From NCBI GenBank assembly GCA_963758505.1, contig CAVWVJ010000003.1:1-64000 (forward strand): a stretch of 64,000 nt of DNA, in the 5' to 3' direction. Made by a program: the position numbers and the translations under genes. Positions 16,726 to 26,626 of this stretch are shown one piece after another. The notes under the pieces are model-generated. The model made no database searches. It was not told where the DNA came from and worked only from the letters and a program-made list of their open reading frames with translations. This DNA comes from Korobacter sp963758505. GTDB taxonomy: Bacteria; Acidobacteriota; Terriglobia; Terriglobales; Acidobacteriaceae. Each line of letters begins with the position of its first letter. The first letter of the stretch is position 1.

Positions 16726-18405
16726 ATGCGGCAACGATCCGCTCATGCGAGGGGCGTCCCTCTATCTGTGCCTTACCGCCGACTACAGCGGATTCTGGCG
16801 TTCTGCCTTGCCGCGCTCGCGTTTGGCAGCATTCCAGGCGCTTTCGCCCAAGCACAGGATGCAGCGACGGCCGTCATTTCTGGAGTCGTACACGACACCT
16901 CACACAATCTCGTTCCCGGCGCGCACGTTGCGGTGCTCACTGCAGAAGGAACCGTGATGCGATCCGGGAGCACAGATGATCGTGGTGGCTTTGAGTTTCG
17001 CTCAATAAGACCTGGCGATTACCGCCTCCACGCCGGCAAAGACACTGGTGACGAAGCCAACACCGACAACTTTGCGATTGCCTCCGGCCAGAGCCTCAGG
17101 TTCGAACTTACAATCTCCCCGAAAACCGCCTCTTCGGCGCAAGCTCCCGATTTCTTTGACCATCCGACCTTCTCCGTCGCAGGAGTTACCGACACGACCA
17201 ACCTGGGCGGGCACGGCTCTGATACCTTGACGCGCACAAAACAAGCTCTTGCGAAAGATGTAGCGGGGCTTGCCACCCCCGCGACCGGGCCGGACGCTAT
17301 GAAAGAAGCGGCGCTGGTCAAGGACGCCGACAATCACCCGTCGGACTTCGCGGCCAACCAGGAACTGGGCAAGTATCTTCTGTTCTCCCAGCAAGCAAAC
17401 CGATCGGTGCACTACCTTGAACGCGCCCATACTCTTGAGCCCGAAAACTACGACAACGAGGTTGATCTCGCCAAAGCATACACGGCCACCGGCAAGCTTC
17501 CACAAGCACGCGCGATCACGGTGAATCTCCTGCGGGCGCACGACAAGCCCGAGCTTCACAACCTGCTTGGCACGATCGAAGAACGTTCCGGCAATCCGGT
17601 CAAGGCCGAGCAGCAGTACGAACTGGCGGCCAAATCGGATCCTACCGAGCATAACTTCTTCGACTGGGGCGCCGAATTATTGCTTCATCACGCCTCCAAG
17701 GCTGCGATCGACGTCTTCACGGAAGGAGCTCGACGGTTTCCGGCCTCTGCCCGCATGATCACGGCCCTCGGCGTCGCATGGTATGCGCATGGATCGTATG
17801 CTCAAGCTGCCGAGATACTCGACCGCGCTTCTGATCTCAATCCAATTGAGGAAACTCCTTACATTTTTCTCGGTCACATTCTGGCCGTCGAAGCTTCCGT
17901 CACGGACGCCACCTCCACCCGAATCGAGCGGTTCCTGCAGTTGTCTCCGCAAAACGCCTATGCGAATTACCTGGCTGCGCTAAATCTCTGGAGACACGCT
18001 CGAGCATCACGCGATCAGGTGACTCTCAATCGGGCGCAGTCACTGTTGGCGCGCGCGACGGAACTTGATCCCAACTTCGCCCTCGCCTACTTCCAGCGTG
18101 GAGTTGTGTTCGCCGAAACCGGGGACACACAATCCGCAATCTCCGCATTCCAGCATGCGCTTGCCTCAGACTCTTCGTTGACGGAGGCACACTTTCGGCT
18201 TGCCCAACTCTATCGACGCACGGGAGATGAGCCGAATTCCCGTCGCGAGCTTTCCGCATACAAAGAGCTGACAGCCTCAGAAGCGGCGACTACGGAGAAG
18301 GAGCGTCACGAAATTCAGCAATTCGTGATCTCCTCGCATGACGCACAGATCTCCAAAGAGCAGACCTTGAAGGGTGGCGAAGCCACCCAACCCTCTCCTC
18401 GTTAG
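16726..18405 (+). CDS. Exported protein with carboxypeptidase-regulatory-like domain and TPRs
   Basis: 559 residues. A basic N-terminus and a hydrophobic stretch (ILAFCLAALAFGSIPGAFA, about 23-41) form an export signal. Residues 47-125 (ISGVVHDTSHNLVPGAHVAV to GDYRLHAG) are a CarboxypepD_reg-like beta-sandwich, the same module that opens the TonB receptor encoded on the facing strand. From about 190 to 540 there are TPR helices (YLERAHTLEPENYDNEVDLAKAY, YFQRGVVFAETGDTQSAISAF). It is probably a periplasmic or outer-membrane partner of the receptor. The stop codon overlaps the TonB receptor stop on the opposite strand by four bases. Confidence 0.85.
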   Translation: MRQRSAHARGVPLSVPYRRLQRILAFCLAALAFGSIPGAFAQAQDAATAVISGVVHDTSHNLVPGAHVAVLTAEGTVMRSGSTDDRGGFEFRSIRPGDYRLHAGKDTGDEANTDNFAIASGQSLRFELTISPKTASSAQAPDFFDHPTFSVAGVTDTTNLGGHGSDTLTRTKQALAKDVAGLATPATGPDAMKEAALVKDADNHPSDFAANQELGKYLLFSQQANRSVHYLERAHTLEPENYDNEVDLAKAYTATGKLPQARAITVNLLRAHDKPELHNLLGTIEERSGNPVKAEQQYELAAKSDPTEHNFFDWGAELLLHHASKAAIDVFTEGARRFPASARMITALGVAWYAHGSYAQAAEILDRASDLNPIEETPYIFLGHILAVEASVTDATSTRIERFLQLSPQNAYANYLAALNLWRHARASRDQVTLNRAQSLLARATELDPNFALAYFQRGVVFAETGDTQSAISAFQHALASDSSLTEAHFRLAQLYRRTGDEPNSRRELSAYKELTASEAATTEKERHEIQQFVISSHDAQISKEQTLKGGEATQPSPR

Positions 18406-21400
18406 AAGTGAATCTTCGCAGCGAACTGGATCAAGCGTGGATTGTTCACGGTCTCCGTGATCTGTCCGAAGTTGGACGAGTCAACATCCGTCACCGGACT
18501 GAAGAACTGCGGGTGATTGAAAACATTGAAGAATTCCGCGCGGAATTCCAGGCTCGTTCGTTCCGTAAAGTGGAAGAACTTCACCGCAGACATGTCGGTG
18601 TTGACGAACCCCGGACCCCAGAGGGGAGTTCGGCTGGCGTTGCCAAGCTCACCTTGTGCCGGGTCGGAGAAGCAACTGGTATTGAAGAATTCGTTCACCG
18701 TCCAGTTGCTCATTTGTCCACTGCAGGTCTGATTCGGCCGGTTCACATTGCTCGCGAAGTTCACGCCGGAGTTGTTCGAACTCGCGGTAAAGAACAGTGG
18801 GAACCCTGACATGATCCTTTCGATCACATTCAGTTGCCAGCCGCCGAGGGCCGCATCCAGTCCCTTATTCCAGGTACCGCCGAATTCACGACCGCGGCCA
18901 AACGGGAGATCGTAAATCACGCTGGCCGTGAAGTTGTGATTCTGCGAGATTTGCGAAAGCGCCCAGTCGTATTGCGAGGTTCCAGGCAAAGGATAGTAGG
19001 TAGCACCGGTGCTGGTGCCCACTCCATCGGCAAATCCGGTGTCGAGCGCGCGAGCGTGGGTGTACCCGATGAGAGCGTACAGGCCATGCTTCGCATTCTT
19101 CGTCTCCGCCTTGATCTGCAACGAATCGTAATGAGCGCGTCCAATGTCATTATTGTTGGAGATCGTCCCGTATTGCGAGTAGGGCGCGCTAAAGGCCGCT
19201 CCTCCCGATCCGCATCCCAAGGTGTATCCCGCAACCACGCCGCAGGCGGCGGGGGAACCGACATTCAAGTTCATGCCGTCCACCAGGATGTGGGAGCTCC
19301 GCGAGCCGGCATACCCCACGGTGACCACGACATCACCCGGAATTTCGCGCTCGATGTTCACGTTGTACTGCTGGACGCGACCGAGCTTGAAGTCGAGATT
19401 CTGCGACTGCAGGTTCCCGCTGAATGTCGAAGGATCTGTCGGCTGCGACAGGATCGGAAAGCCCTGCGACATGGTTTTGCCGGTTGGAGTGAAGGAGCTC
19501 GCGCACGCTCCGCTGGCGCTGGGACAGAGATCGGGGAAGAACGCTGAGTACGCGGACTCCTGGAAGAATGGCGGATTCTCCCACAAGCCCTGTCCGCCCT
19601 GGTTCCAGGACGTATCGTGGAACACTCCGTAGCCGGCGCGGACGGCCGTCTTCGCACTGCCAAACGGTTTCCACGCAACACCGATACGCGGTTCAAGAGC
19701 GGTTTTGTCCATCGATATGCCGACCGACCCGTTGGAGTTAACACCAGGAATCAGGAATTGTCCGGTCGCAAAGTCGAAGTTCGCCTGGCGATTATCCACT
19801 TCGGTGATTGGCGTGACGAAAGCCCATGCTAGGCCCAGGTTCAAGGTCAGATCTTTGCGCACTTGCCAATCGTCCTGGACGTAGGGGCGATAAAGCTTCC
19901 AGCGGCGGCCGGTAGTCGCGCCCTTGAACGTCTGATCGTGAAGCGCGAGGTCGGGCAAGCCGAGGAGGAAGTCTGCCATATTATCCCCACCGCCAAATCC
20001 CGCTGCATTGATCGTGGTTCCCGGAACCGTCCCGGTCGCGCTCGTCCACGAGTTGGTGTAGACCCAGTAACCGTCCTGGAACGCGTTCGTCAGAACATTC
20101 ATCTGGTTGGCACGCACTTCGCCACCGATGCGAATGTTGTGGTTGCCGCGGATCATGTCGAAGGAGTCGGAGACGTCGAAGATGTTCGTGCCGCCTTGGA
20201 ATGGCGCGAATCCACGGTCCCCGAGTCCCCAGTAGCCACCGCCAATGCTTGTGGCCGTCAGGCCGCAGCTCACGCCGCCGAGATTGGCTCCGGGTATTCC
20301 GAGCGTGTTGCCGATACATGTGCCGGTTCCGAACGAGTTGATGTGATTGAAAATCCGGTCGTATCCGAATTTCGCCTCGTTCACCGACGTGCTGCTGAAG
20401 ATGTGCGTTTCGGCAATTTCTGCGTTGCGTCCATGATTGGTGATGTTCTGCGTACTGGAGAACGGATCGGGTTCAGCAAACCCCGGCGTACCACCAGGTA
20501 GGAAGACCGTTGCCTGGTCGTAGCTGAAACGCGCGAAGAGCCGATCGTTGACAGAGAGATTGTGGTCGAGACGAACGTCGAACGACCCCTCGTCGAGCTT
20601 CTTGGTAGGAGAACTGATGTAGTTCCCTGAGCTGCTCCCGGTGAGGTTTGGCAGGGGAAACAAATTGATCATTTTCTGCGCAATGGGATCGATTAGGGCT
20701 TGTGGGATTATGTTGCAAGGAGTGCCCCCGGCTTGCGTCCCATCGGATGCGACCGGAAGTGCATTGCCGCCGCCGTCGCACATAAACGGATCGCGCACCG
20801 CCGTTTGCACTCCATTCACGGTTGCAAGATGCGTACTATACGGATTGTAGAGCTGAGAAGTTAGCGAGCTGAAGTCGCCAGTGTGCATGCCCGCGGTCGG
20901 TACAAACCCGCCGAAGAAATTCTCGCCGGTCCGCCGCTTCGTGCCCTGATAGTCGATGAAGAAGAACGTCCGGTCCTTCTTGATCGGTCCTCCCAGCGAG
21001 AAGCCGTACTGGTTGAGGTTGAACTTTTCCTTGGTCTGCGCGAAATAACTCTTGGCATCGAGAACCGTATTGCGGAAAAACTCGAAAGCAGTCCCGTGGA
21101 AGGCGTTAGAACCCGACTTGGACGTAATCAGCACGGTCGGGCCCGCACGGGTGCCGTATTGCGCCGAATAGTTGAAGGTCAGAACTTTGAATTCCTGGAT
21201 GGCATCGATCGACGGGATCACCGCAATGCCACCAGCCGTGAGTTCGTTGTTGTCGGTGTCATCAAACAGCCAGTCTGTACTGCTGGCGCGAGATCCACCG
21301 ACGGAGAGGGAGAACGAGCCGCGAGTGGAGACTTCGCTGCTCCCGCCTCCGTTGAAGAAGCTGTGCGGGTTCGTTTCCTGCGTGGTTCCTGGAGTCAACG

Positions 21401-21881
21401 TGGCGAGCTGAACGAAGTCACGTCCGTTCAGCGGGAGCTGCGCGACTTGCTGTTCGTTGATCACCTGACCGAGCGTGGGATTCGTTGTTTGCACCACGAC
21501 TTCCTCGGTGCCGGCCTGGACTTCTACTTTTTCGGATACCGACGCCGGCGACATCGAAAAATCCACTTCTCGATGCTCATCGACCTGCAGCTTGATGTCA
21601 TTCTGCTGGATCGTTTGAAAGCTCGGTGCTGACACTTCGATGTTGTAAATCGAAACCGGAAGCAGGGGGATCGTGTAGTGGCCGGAGCCATCGGTGGTTG
21701 CCGAGCGCTCGATACCCGTGCCTTGGGAGTGAATGTTCACCTTGGCATCGGGAATCACGGAACCGGACTTGTCACTGACAGTTCCGGAAAAGCTTCCGTT
21801 GGCTTGCGCACGAGCTTGGATGGATGCCATAACGAGCAGAACACTGACAATCGCCAGCGCATGGAATGTTTTGCTCCGCAT
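18402..21881 (-). CDS. TonB-dependent receptor, Oar-like
   Basis: 1159 residues. Signal peptide (MRSKTFHALAIVSVLLVMASIQARA), a CarboxypepD_reg domain (about 30-110: GSFSGTVSDKSGSVIPDAKV), a plug domain with QLPLNGRDFVQLATLTPG and EFKVLTFNYSAQYG (about 120-240), and a large beta-barrel ending in an aromatic residue (IQFAAKIHF), as outer-membrane barrels do. Oar-like receptors are very numerous in Acidobacteria. Here the gene lies inside a nucleoside-degradation locus and carries operator site C 74 bases upstream, so nucleosides or oligonucleotides are the plausible cargo (inference). It has its own transcription unit. A 12-base tandem repeat sits in its leader. Confidence 0.93.
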   Translation of the reverse strand: MRSKTFHALAIVSVLLVMASIQARAQANGSFSGTVSDKSGSVIPDAKVNIHSQGTGIERSATTDGSGHYTIPLLPVSIYNIEVSAPSFQTIQQNDIKLQVDEHREVDFSMSPASVSEKVEVQAGTEEVVVQTTNPTLGQVINEQQVAQLPLNGRDFVQLATLTPGTTQETNPHSFFNGGGSSEVSTRGSFSLSVGGSRASSTDWLFDDTDNNELTAGGIAVIPSIDAIQEFKVLTFNYSAQYGTRAGPTVLITSKSGSNAFHGTAFEFFRNTVLDAKSYFAQTKEKFNLNQYGFSLGGPIKKDRTFFFIDYQGTKRRTGENFFGGFVPTAGMHTGDFSSLTSQLYNPYSTHLATVNGVQTAVRDPFMCDGGGNALPVASDGTQAGGTPCNIIPQALIDPIAQKMINLFPLPNLTGSSSGNYISSPTKKLDEGSFDVRLDHNLSVNDRLFARFSYDQATVFLPGGTPGFAEPDPFSSTQNITNHGRNAEIAETHIFSSTSVNEAKFGYDRIFNHINSFGTGTCIGNTLGIPGANLGGVSCGLTATSIGGGYWGLGDRGFAPFQGGTNIFDVSDSFDMIRGNHNIRIGGEVRANQMNVLTNAFQDGYWVYTNSWTSATGTVPGTTINAAGFGGGDNMADFLLGLPDLALHDQTFKGATTGRRWKLYRPYVQDDWQVRKDLTLNLGLAWAFVTPITEVDNRQANFDFATGQFLIPGVNSNGSVGISMDKTALEPRIGVAWKPFGSAKTAVRAGYGVFHDTSWNQGGQGLWENPPFFQESAYSAFFPDLCPSASGACASSFTPTGKTMSQGFPILSQPTDPSTFSGNLQSQNLDFKLGRVQQYNVNIEREIPGDVVVTVGYAGSRSSHILVDGMNLNVGSPAACGVVAGYTLGCGSGGAAFSAPYSQYGTISNNNDIGRAHYDSLQIKAETKNAKHGLYALIGYTHARALDTGFADGVGTSTGATYYPLPGTSQYDWALSQISQNHNFTASVIYDLPFGRGREFGGTWNKGLDAALGGWQLNVIERIMSGFPLFFTASSNNSGVNFASNVNRPNQTCSGQMSNWTVNEFFNTSCFSDPAQGELGNASRTPLWGPGFVNTDMSAVKFFHFTERTSLEFRAEFFNVFNHPQFFSPVTDVDSSNFGQITETVNNPRLIQFAAKIHF

Positions 21882-21895
21882 CGATTCTCCTCAAT

Positions 21896-21920
21896 CTTGT
21901 ATTTCGACTTGTATTTCGAC
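21896..21920. repeat. Two-copy 12-base tandem repeat in the TonB receptor leader
   Basis: CTTGTATTTCGA occurs twice in direct succession plus one further base, about 15-40 bases upstream of the receptor start and just before its GGAGA ribosome-binding site. Copy-number change here would alter leader length. Confidence 0.7.
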
Positions 21921-21954
21921 CAGCGAATCTCAAAAAAACGTAAAGCGATAATTT

Positions 21955-21968
21955 TTGATACGTTTCAA
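21955..21968. promoter_or_regulatory. LacI-type operator, site C
   Basis: TTGATA-CG-TTTCAA, one mismatch from the palindrome TTGAAACGTTTCAA, 74 bases upstream of the TonB receptor start. The central CG is typical of LacI-family operators. Confidence 0.6.
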
Positions 21969-22076
21969 AGCGCGACGCGCAATTTAATTACAGCTGCTCC
22001 AGAAGTCAAGAAGAATTCCGTAATCGGTCATCTCAAAACTTTAAGAACCGCGAAAAAAATCGCGAACATCCCACTC

Positions 22077-23042
22077 TCAAGGGCTTGGCTTCGAGGTTGA
22101 CGATACCGGTTCGCCCCTCTGTTTCCATTCCGCTTCGAAGCGTTGACGATCAAAGAACGACATCTGAGTTCCGACACCAGTGGTGGACAACCCCGCGTAG
22201 AGGTTAGCTCGGGTGACCGCTTCTCGCTCGGACAATCCCTCTGCGAGAAAGACTGCAAAGCTTCCGATAAAGGCGTCCCCCGCACCAGTGCTGTCGATAC
22301 TTCTCACCGGAAATGCCGGCAGGTGCTCCATGTAATCTCTACTCGCCAGCAGCGATCCCCTGGCACCCAGGGTGATAATTGTTCGCTGAATGCCACTCTC
22401 GAGCAGCCTCTCGGCGCAGGACTTCGCTTCTTCGACGCTGTTGACCGGGAGACCTGTAATGCTGTGCGCCTCGCTCTCGTTGGGCACGAAATAATCGAGG
22501 CCAGACAGTTTCTCCATGTCCACGGATTGCGCCGGTGCGGGATTGACGATGCAACGGATCCCGTGTTTTCGAGCGAAAGCGACCGTGTAATAGACGGTCT
22601 CCAGGGGTATTTCGAATTGCAGGACAATACAATCCGCGGACACCAGGTCATCCGCGGCAGCATCGACATCCCCGGGAAGCAGCGCATCATTTGCGCCTTT
22701 CACCACCAGGATCCGATTCTGTCCGCTTGGATCGACAAAAATCGGAGCGACCCCACTGGAACATCCTTCGACCTCCTTGACTTGCGAGGCGTCGATGCCG
22801 AGCTTCTTGAAATTGGCGATGGTCGCGGGTCCGAATAGGTCCGTTCCCACCCTGGCGACCATCGAAACTTCCGCGCCGCACAAGCGAGCCGCAGCAGCCT
22901 GGTTCGCGCCCTTTCCGCCAAAACCCAGATGGAAGCTCTGGCCCAGGATGGTTTCCCCCGGGCTCGGGAATCGGTCGGTAAATGTGGTGAGGTCGATGTT
23001 TGCACTGCCAACCACTGCGATTCGAGGTTTTTTCATAGTCAT
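22077..23042 (-). CDS. rbsK: Ribokinase-like (PfkB family) sugar kinase
   Basis: 321 residues. The PfkB signatures are intact: GGKGANQAAAARLCGA near residue 40 and the C-terminal DSTGAGDAFIGSFAVFLAEG with the catalytic Asp of GAGD. Expected reaction: ATP-dependent 5-phosphorylation of D-ribose; because it is cotranscribed with deoC, a deoxyribokinase role is equally possible and cannot be settled from sequence. ATG at 23042 (MTMKKPRIAVVGSANID) is preferred to a GTG at 23087, which would add 15 unlike residues. It is the last gene of deoC - ALDH - kinase, 61 bases after the ALDH stop. Product feeds the pentose-phosphate pool. Confidence 0.88.
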   Translation of the reverse strand: MTMKKPRIAVVGSANIDLTTFTDRFPSPGETILGQSFHLGFGGKGANQAAAARLCGAEVSMVARVGTDLFGPATIANFKKLGIDASQVKEVEGCSSGVAPIFVDPSGQNRILVVKGANDALLPGDVDAAADDLVSADCIVLQFEIPLETVYYTVAFARKHGIRCIVNPAPAQSVDMEKLSGLDYFVPNESEAHSITGLPVNSVEEAKSCAERLLESGIQRTIITLGARGSLLASRDYMEHLPAFPVRSIDSTGAGDAFIGSFAVFLAEGLSEREAVTRANLYAGLSTTGVGTQMSFFDRQRFEAEWKQRGEPVSSTSKPSP

Positions 23043-23103
23043 TGAACAACGCAGAATTGGAATCGATTGAAACGCACCGCCTACCACGCACTACCGAATC
23101 GTT

Positions 23104-25494
23104 CTACTCTCCGTAAGGCACCCAGATATTCTTCACTTGGGTAGCGTGCTCGAGGTACCAGCGGCCTTCTCCCTGCTGACGATCGAGCCAATTGATTTCG
23201 CGGCCATCGTTCGTGAACACCTGCTTCAGATTTCCGATCGAGCCAAGCTTCGCCGCCGCCGCACTCTGCTGGTCCGCGAAACACCAGAGAGCATCAACAT
23301 CGTCGTGTTCGGCCAAGGTTTTGAGTAGCTGTGCCCGCTGGCCGGATATCAGATTCACAGCCCCAGCCGGCATGTCGCTCGTGTCGAAAACCTGGTATAG
23401 ATCACCGATAATCAGCGGATAAGTTTCCGACGCGATCAGCACTGCGGTATTTCCGCAGGCCAGCACAGGCAAAAGGAGGGACAGCAATCCAAGCAGCGGA
23501 TATTCGTCCGGACACACGACCCCCACAGTTCCGATGGGCTCGTTCATCGCGATTGCAATACTCCGAAAAGGTGGACTATGCACTGCGCCATCAAACTTGT
23601 CGGCCCACGCTGCGTATGAAAACGTGCGCTCGATTGCGGTTTCGACCTCGCGTTTGGCCCTTTGTGATCCGCTGACCGGCAGCAAACGCCGAGTAATCTC
23701 CGGTTCGCGGAGTGCCAGGTTCTCCGCAACGTAGTACAGAATCTGCGAACGTAGATGCGCGGTGGCCTTTGACCAAGCCGTCGCTTTGCGAGCCGCTTCC
23801 ACGGCGTTTCGTACGTCCTTGCGGTTTCCGGATGGTACCTCCCCGAGCAGAATCCCGGCCGGGGAACGAACCTCGAAGCTGTATCCGGAATCGGGTCGGG
23901 TTTGTTTGCCACCGATGTAGAGTTTGACCGTTCGATCGACGGGAGGTGCTTCACCGTCGTTCTTCGGCGGATGTTTTCCGTTTGTCTTTCGAGAAGGCGC
24001 ACCGGGTTGGTGGATCGGTGGCCGCCGCAGCCATTTCGGCTGTAAATACTCCAGCAACCCTTCCCGGCCACCTTCGCGGCCGAAACCGCTCTCGCGATAG
24101 CCACCGAATCCGCAAGCGGCATCGAAAAGATTGGTCGAGTTTACCCAGACCACGCCAGCCTTGACCTGTGCCGCCGCCTGTAGGGCTAGATTGACACTCT
24201 CGCTCCAAACGCTCGCAGCTAACCCATAGGCCGTGTTATTCGCTAACTCCACCGCCTCCGCGGGAGTGCGGAATGTCATCGAGGCGAGTACGGGACCAAA
24301 GATCTCCTGCTGGGCGACGGTTGAAGTCGGGTGTACGTTGCTGAGCAGGGTAGGTGGAAAGTAGAGCCCGTGCGCAGGCAACTGAATCTCTGGCTGCCAG
24401 CAAGTCGCGCCTTCCGCGATCCCACAATCCACCAGATGACGTATTCTCTGGAGTTGTACCGGTGCAACAATTGCTCCGATATCAATGGCCTTGTCCAAAG
24501 GCGAACCCACGCGCAGCGAACTCATTCGCTCCTGAATCTTTTGGAGCAAGACCTCCGCAATACTCTCCTGCACCAAAAGCCTCGATCCAGCGCAACACAC
24601 CTGACCCTGGTTGAGCCAGATGCCGTCCACCAGACCCTCGACAGCACTGTCCAAATCGGCATCTTCAAAAACGATGAACGGGGACTTCCCGCCTAGCTCG
24701 AGCGAGAGACGCTTTGCTTGATCCGACGTAGCACGCCGAATCGCACGCCCAACCTCCGTCGAACCGGTGAATGCGATCTTGTCGACATCCGGATGTTTGA
24801 CCAGCGCTTCACCCGTACTTCCATCTCCAGTGACGATGTTCACCACTCCTGGAGGAAGTCCGATCTCGTCACATATGTCCGCGAACGCCAGCGCGGTGAT
24901 AGGCGTAAACTCTGCCGGCTTTAGGACGACGGTGTTGCCGGTGGCCAGTGCCGGCGCGATCTTCCACGCCAACATTAAGAGCGGAAAATTCCAGGGAATA
25001 ATTTGTCCCACGACTCCGCAGGGCTCATATTCCGGAAACTCGCTGTCGAGCAATTGCGCCCATCCTGCGTGATAGTAGAAGTGCCGCGCAACCAGGGGAA
25101 TATCGATGTCTCTACTCTCACGGATGGGCTTACCGTTATCGATGGTTTCCAATACCGCTAACCTTCGAGAGTGCCGCTGCACGGCCCGCGCTATGGCATA
25201 CAGGTATCTTGCTCGAGCGTGACAACCTAAGCCGCGCCATTCTTTAAGAGCCGAGCGCGCCGCCTTCACCGCGCGATCGATATCGACCGCAGTGCCCTGT
25301 GCAACGACGGCTACACTCTCCCCGGAAGCAGGATTAGTCGTTTCAAAAAATGCGCCCTCTGCGGCCGACATCCATTTTCCATCAATGAAATGTTCAAATC
25401 GCCGCTGGTGTCCATTCAGCCAATCGAGAGCGTCCTTAGGATCTTCCGGGGCGGGCCCGTATTCCAGCGTCGAAAATTTCTCAGCTATGCTCAT
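23104..25494 (-). CDS. Two-domain ALDH16-type aldehyde dehydrogenase
   Basis: 796 residues, about 1.6 times a normal aldehyde dehydrogenase. Domain 1 (about 30-490) is complete: oxyanion Asn in IIPWNFP (N169), general base E266 in LELGGK, catalytic Cys C300 in NQGQVCCAGSR, and PQEIFGPVL-like QQEIFGPVL. After a basic, Pro-rich linker (about 495-520) a second, shorter ALDH-like domain follows (VKLYIGGKQTRPDSG, then EPIGTVGVVCPDEYPLLGLL) that has no equivalent of the catalytic Cys. This matches the ALDH16 architecture. It starts 10 bases after deoC, so it may oxidise acetaldehyde released by DeoC to acetate (inference). NAD(P) preference is not predictable here. Confidence 0.9.
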   Translation of the reverse strand: MSIAEKFSTLEYGPAPEDPKDALDWLNGHQRRFEHFIDGKWMSAAEGAFFETTNPASGESVAVVAQGTAVDIDRAVKAARSALKEWRGLGCHARARYLYAIARAVQRHSRRLAVLETIDNGKPIRESRDIDIPLVARHFYYHAGWAQLLDSEFPEYEPCGVVGQIIPWNFPLLMLAWKIAPALATGNTVVLKPAEFTPITALAFADICDEIGLPPGVVNIVTGDGSTGEALVKHPDVDKIAFTGSTEVGRAIRRATSDQAKRLSLELGGKSPFIVFEDADLDSAVEGLVDGIWLNQGQVCCAGSRLLVQESIAEVLLQKIQERMSSLRVGSPLDKAIDIGAIVAPVQLQRIRHLVDCGIAEGATCWQPEIQLPAHGLYFPPTLLSNVHPTSTVAQQEIFGPVLASMTFRTPAEAVELANNTAYGLAASVWSESVNLALQAAAQVKAGVVWVNSTNLFDAACGFGGYRESGFGREGGREGLLEYLQPKWLRRPPIHQPGAPSRKTNGKHPPKNDGEAPPVDRTVKLYIGGKQTRPDSGYSFEVRSPAGILLGEVPSGNRKDVRNAVEAARKATAWSKATAHLRSQILYYVAENLALREPEITRRLLPVSGSQRAKREVETAIERTFSYAAWADKFDGAVHSPPFRSIAIAMNEPIGTVGVVCPDEYPLLGLLSLLLPVLACGNTAVLIASETYPLIIGDLYQVFDTSDMPAGAVNLISGQRAQLLKTLAEHDDVDALWCFADQQSAAAAKLGSIGNLKQVFTNDGREINWLDRQQGEGRWYLEHATQVKNIWVPYGE

Positions 25495-25504
25495 CCGTCC
25501 TCGA

Positions 25505-26521
25505 TTACGCTATGGGGTGGTGATAGTCTGCGGAATAACGACCCGTGGCAAAATGCTCGAGTTGCCGTTCAATGTCGTTCAGCAGTGAGCTCGCGCCGAA
25601 ACGAAACAGCGACGAGCGCGTCCACGGCTCACCCAGCTCCTCTTTCATCATCGACAACCACTCGATGGATTGCTTCGCTGTCCGAATCCCCCCTGCGGGC
25701 TTAAAGCCGACCATCATCCCTGTCCGCTGCACAAACTCGCGGATGGCGCGCACCATCACCAATCCAACTGGCATCGTGGCGTTTATGGTTTCCTTCCCCG
25801 TGGATGTCTTGATGAAGTCGGCCCCGGCCATCATGGCAACCATGCTCGCCCGGGCGACATTGCGGAGCGTTGCCAGGTCTCCCGTTCCGAGAATCACCTT
25901 CATGTGAGCACTGCCGCAAGCGCGCTTAAATTCCGACACCTCATCGTAGAGAGCGTCCCAGCGCGCGCCGAAAACGTGTGCCCGCGTGATAACCACATCG
26001 ATCTCTTCCGCGCCCGCTTCCACAGAGCGTCGGATTTCGGAAACGCGCTCCTCGACCGGCGACAGTCCGGCGGGAAAACCCGTAGATACGGCGGCGACCG
26101 GAACGCCGCTCCCCGCCAGGGCCTGTACGGCGGCCTCTACGAAGCGGTGATAAACACAAACAGCCCCGACTTTGACAGGCAACTCTTCAATCCCCAACTT
26201 TTGGACGAGATCCTGTCGTAGTGGACGACGCGCCTTTGCGCACAGACGTCGCACCCTTTCATCCGTATCGTCTCCGGAAAGCGTAGTCAGATCCATGCAA
26301 GTGATTGCCCGTAACAGCCAAGCTGCCTGCCACTCTTTTTTGACCGTTCGGCGTGCCACGTGTGTTTGCGCTCTGCGCTCTACGGCACTGGTATTCACCC
26401 GTACCTGATCCACCCAGTCGAGATTCAGTGGCATACCGCGGTTGGACAGCAGTGGTCGACGTCCGAGGAAAACCACCAGCGTCTCTTCTGCGCGAACCTT
26501 CTCCACCGTGTCCCGCGACAT
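25505..26521 (-). CDS. deoC: Deoxyribose-phosphate aldolase
   Basis: 338 residues; the longer form of class I DeoC. Schiff-base lysine K238 lies in GADFIKTSTGKE, the proton-relay lysine K274 in VGFKPAGGIRT, and the Asp in EIDVVITR (D175). It cleaves 2-deoxyribose-5-phosphate to acetaldehyde and glyceraldehyde-3-phosphate. The frame is open back to 26593, but that would run across the operator and promoter region, so ATG 26521 is preferred; ATG at 26434 (MPLNLDW) is another choice. First gene of an operon with the ALDH16-type dehydrogenase and the PfkB kinase, divergent from an exported nucleoside hydrolase. Confidence 0.92.
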   Translation of the reverse strand: MSRDTVEKVRAEETLVVFLGRRPLLSNRGMPLNLDWVDQVRVNTSAVERRAQTHVARRTVKKEWQAAWLLRAITCMDLTTLSGDDTDERVRRLCAKARRPLRQDLVQKLGIEELPVKVGAVCVYHRFVEAAVQALAGSGVPVAAVSTGFPAGLSPVEERVSEIRRSVEAGAEEIDVVITRAHVFGARWDALYDEVSEFKRACGSAHMKVILGTGDLATLRNVARASMVAMMAGADFIKTSTGKETINATMPVGLVMVRAIREFVQRTGMMVGFKPAGGIRTAKQSIEWLSMMKEELGEPWTRSSLFRFGASSLLNDIERQLEHFATGRYSADYHHPIA

Positions 26522-26548
26522 AGCGTCGAATTGTACTGCAAACCCAGC

Positions 26549-26598
26549 AAAAAACGTTTCAAAATTTTCTTGACACTTATTCCCTTCGATCAATAGGC
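26549..26598 (+). promoter_or_regulatory. LacI-type operator site D with promoter in the deoC/nucleoside hydrolase divergon
   Basis: AAAAAA-CG-TTTCAA at 26549-26562 matches the right half of the shared operator exactly and the left half in three of six positions. It lies immediately upstream of a consensus -35 TTGACA (26570-26575); a weak -10 (ATAGGC region, 26593-26598) follows at 17 bases and leads to the nucleoside hydrolase at 26627. Confidence 0.5.
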
Positions 26599-26626
26599 TA
26601 CGTCGCCAGAGCTGGAGGAGTGTTTT

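Noticed and set aside
26522..26593. 24-residue N-terminal extension of DeoC
   Set aside because: It would cover the promoter and operator of the divergent nucleoside hydrolase and has no DeoC similarity.
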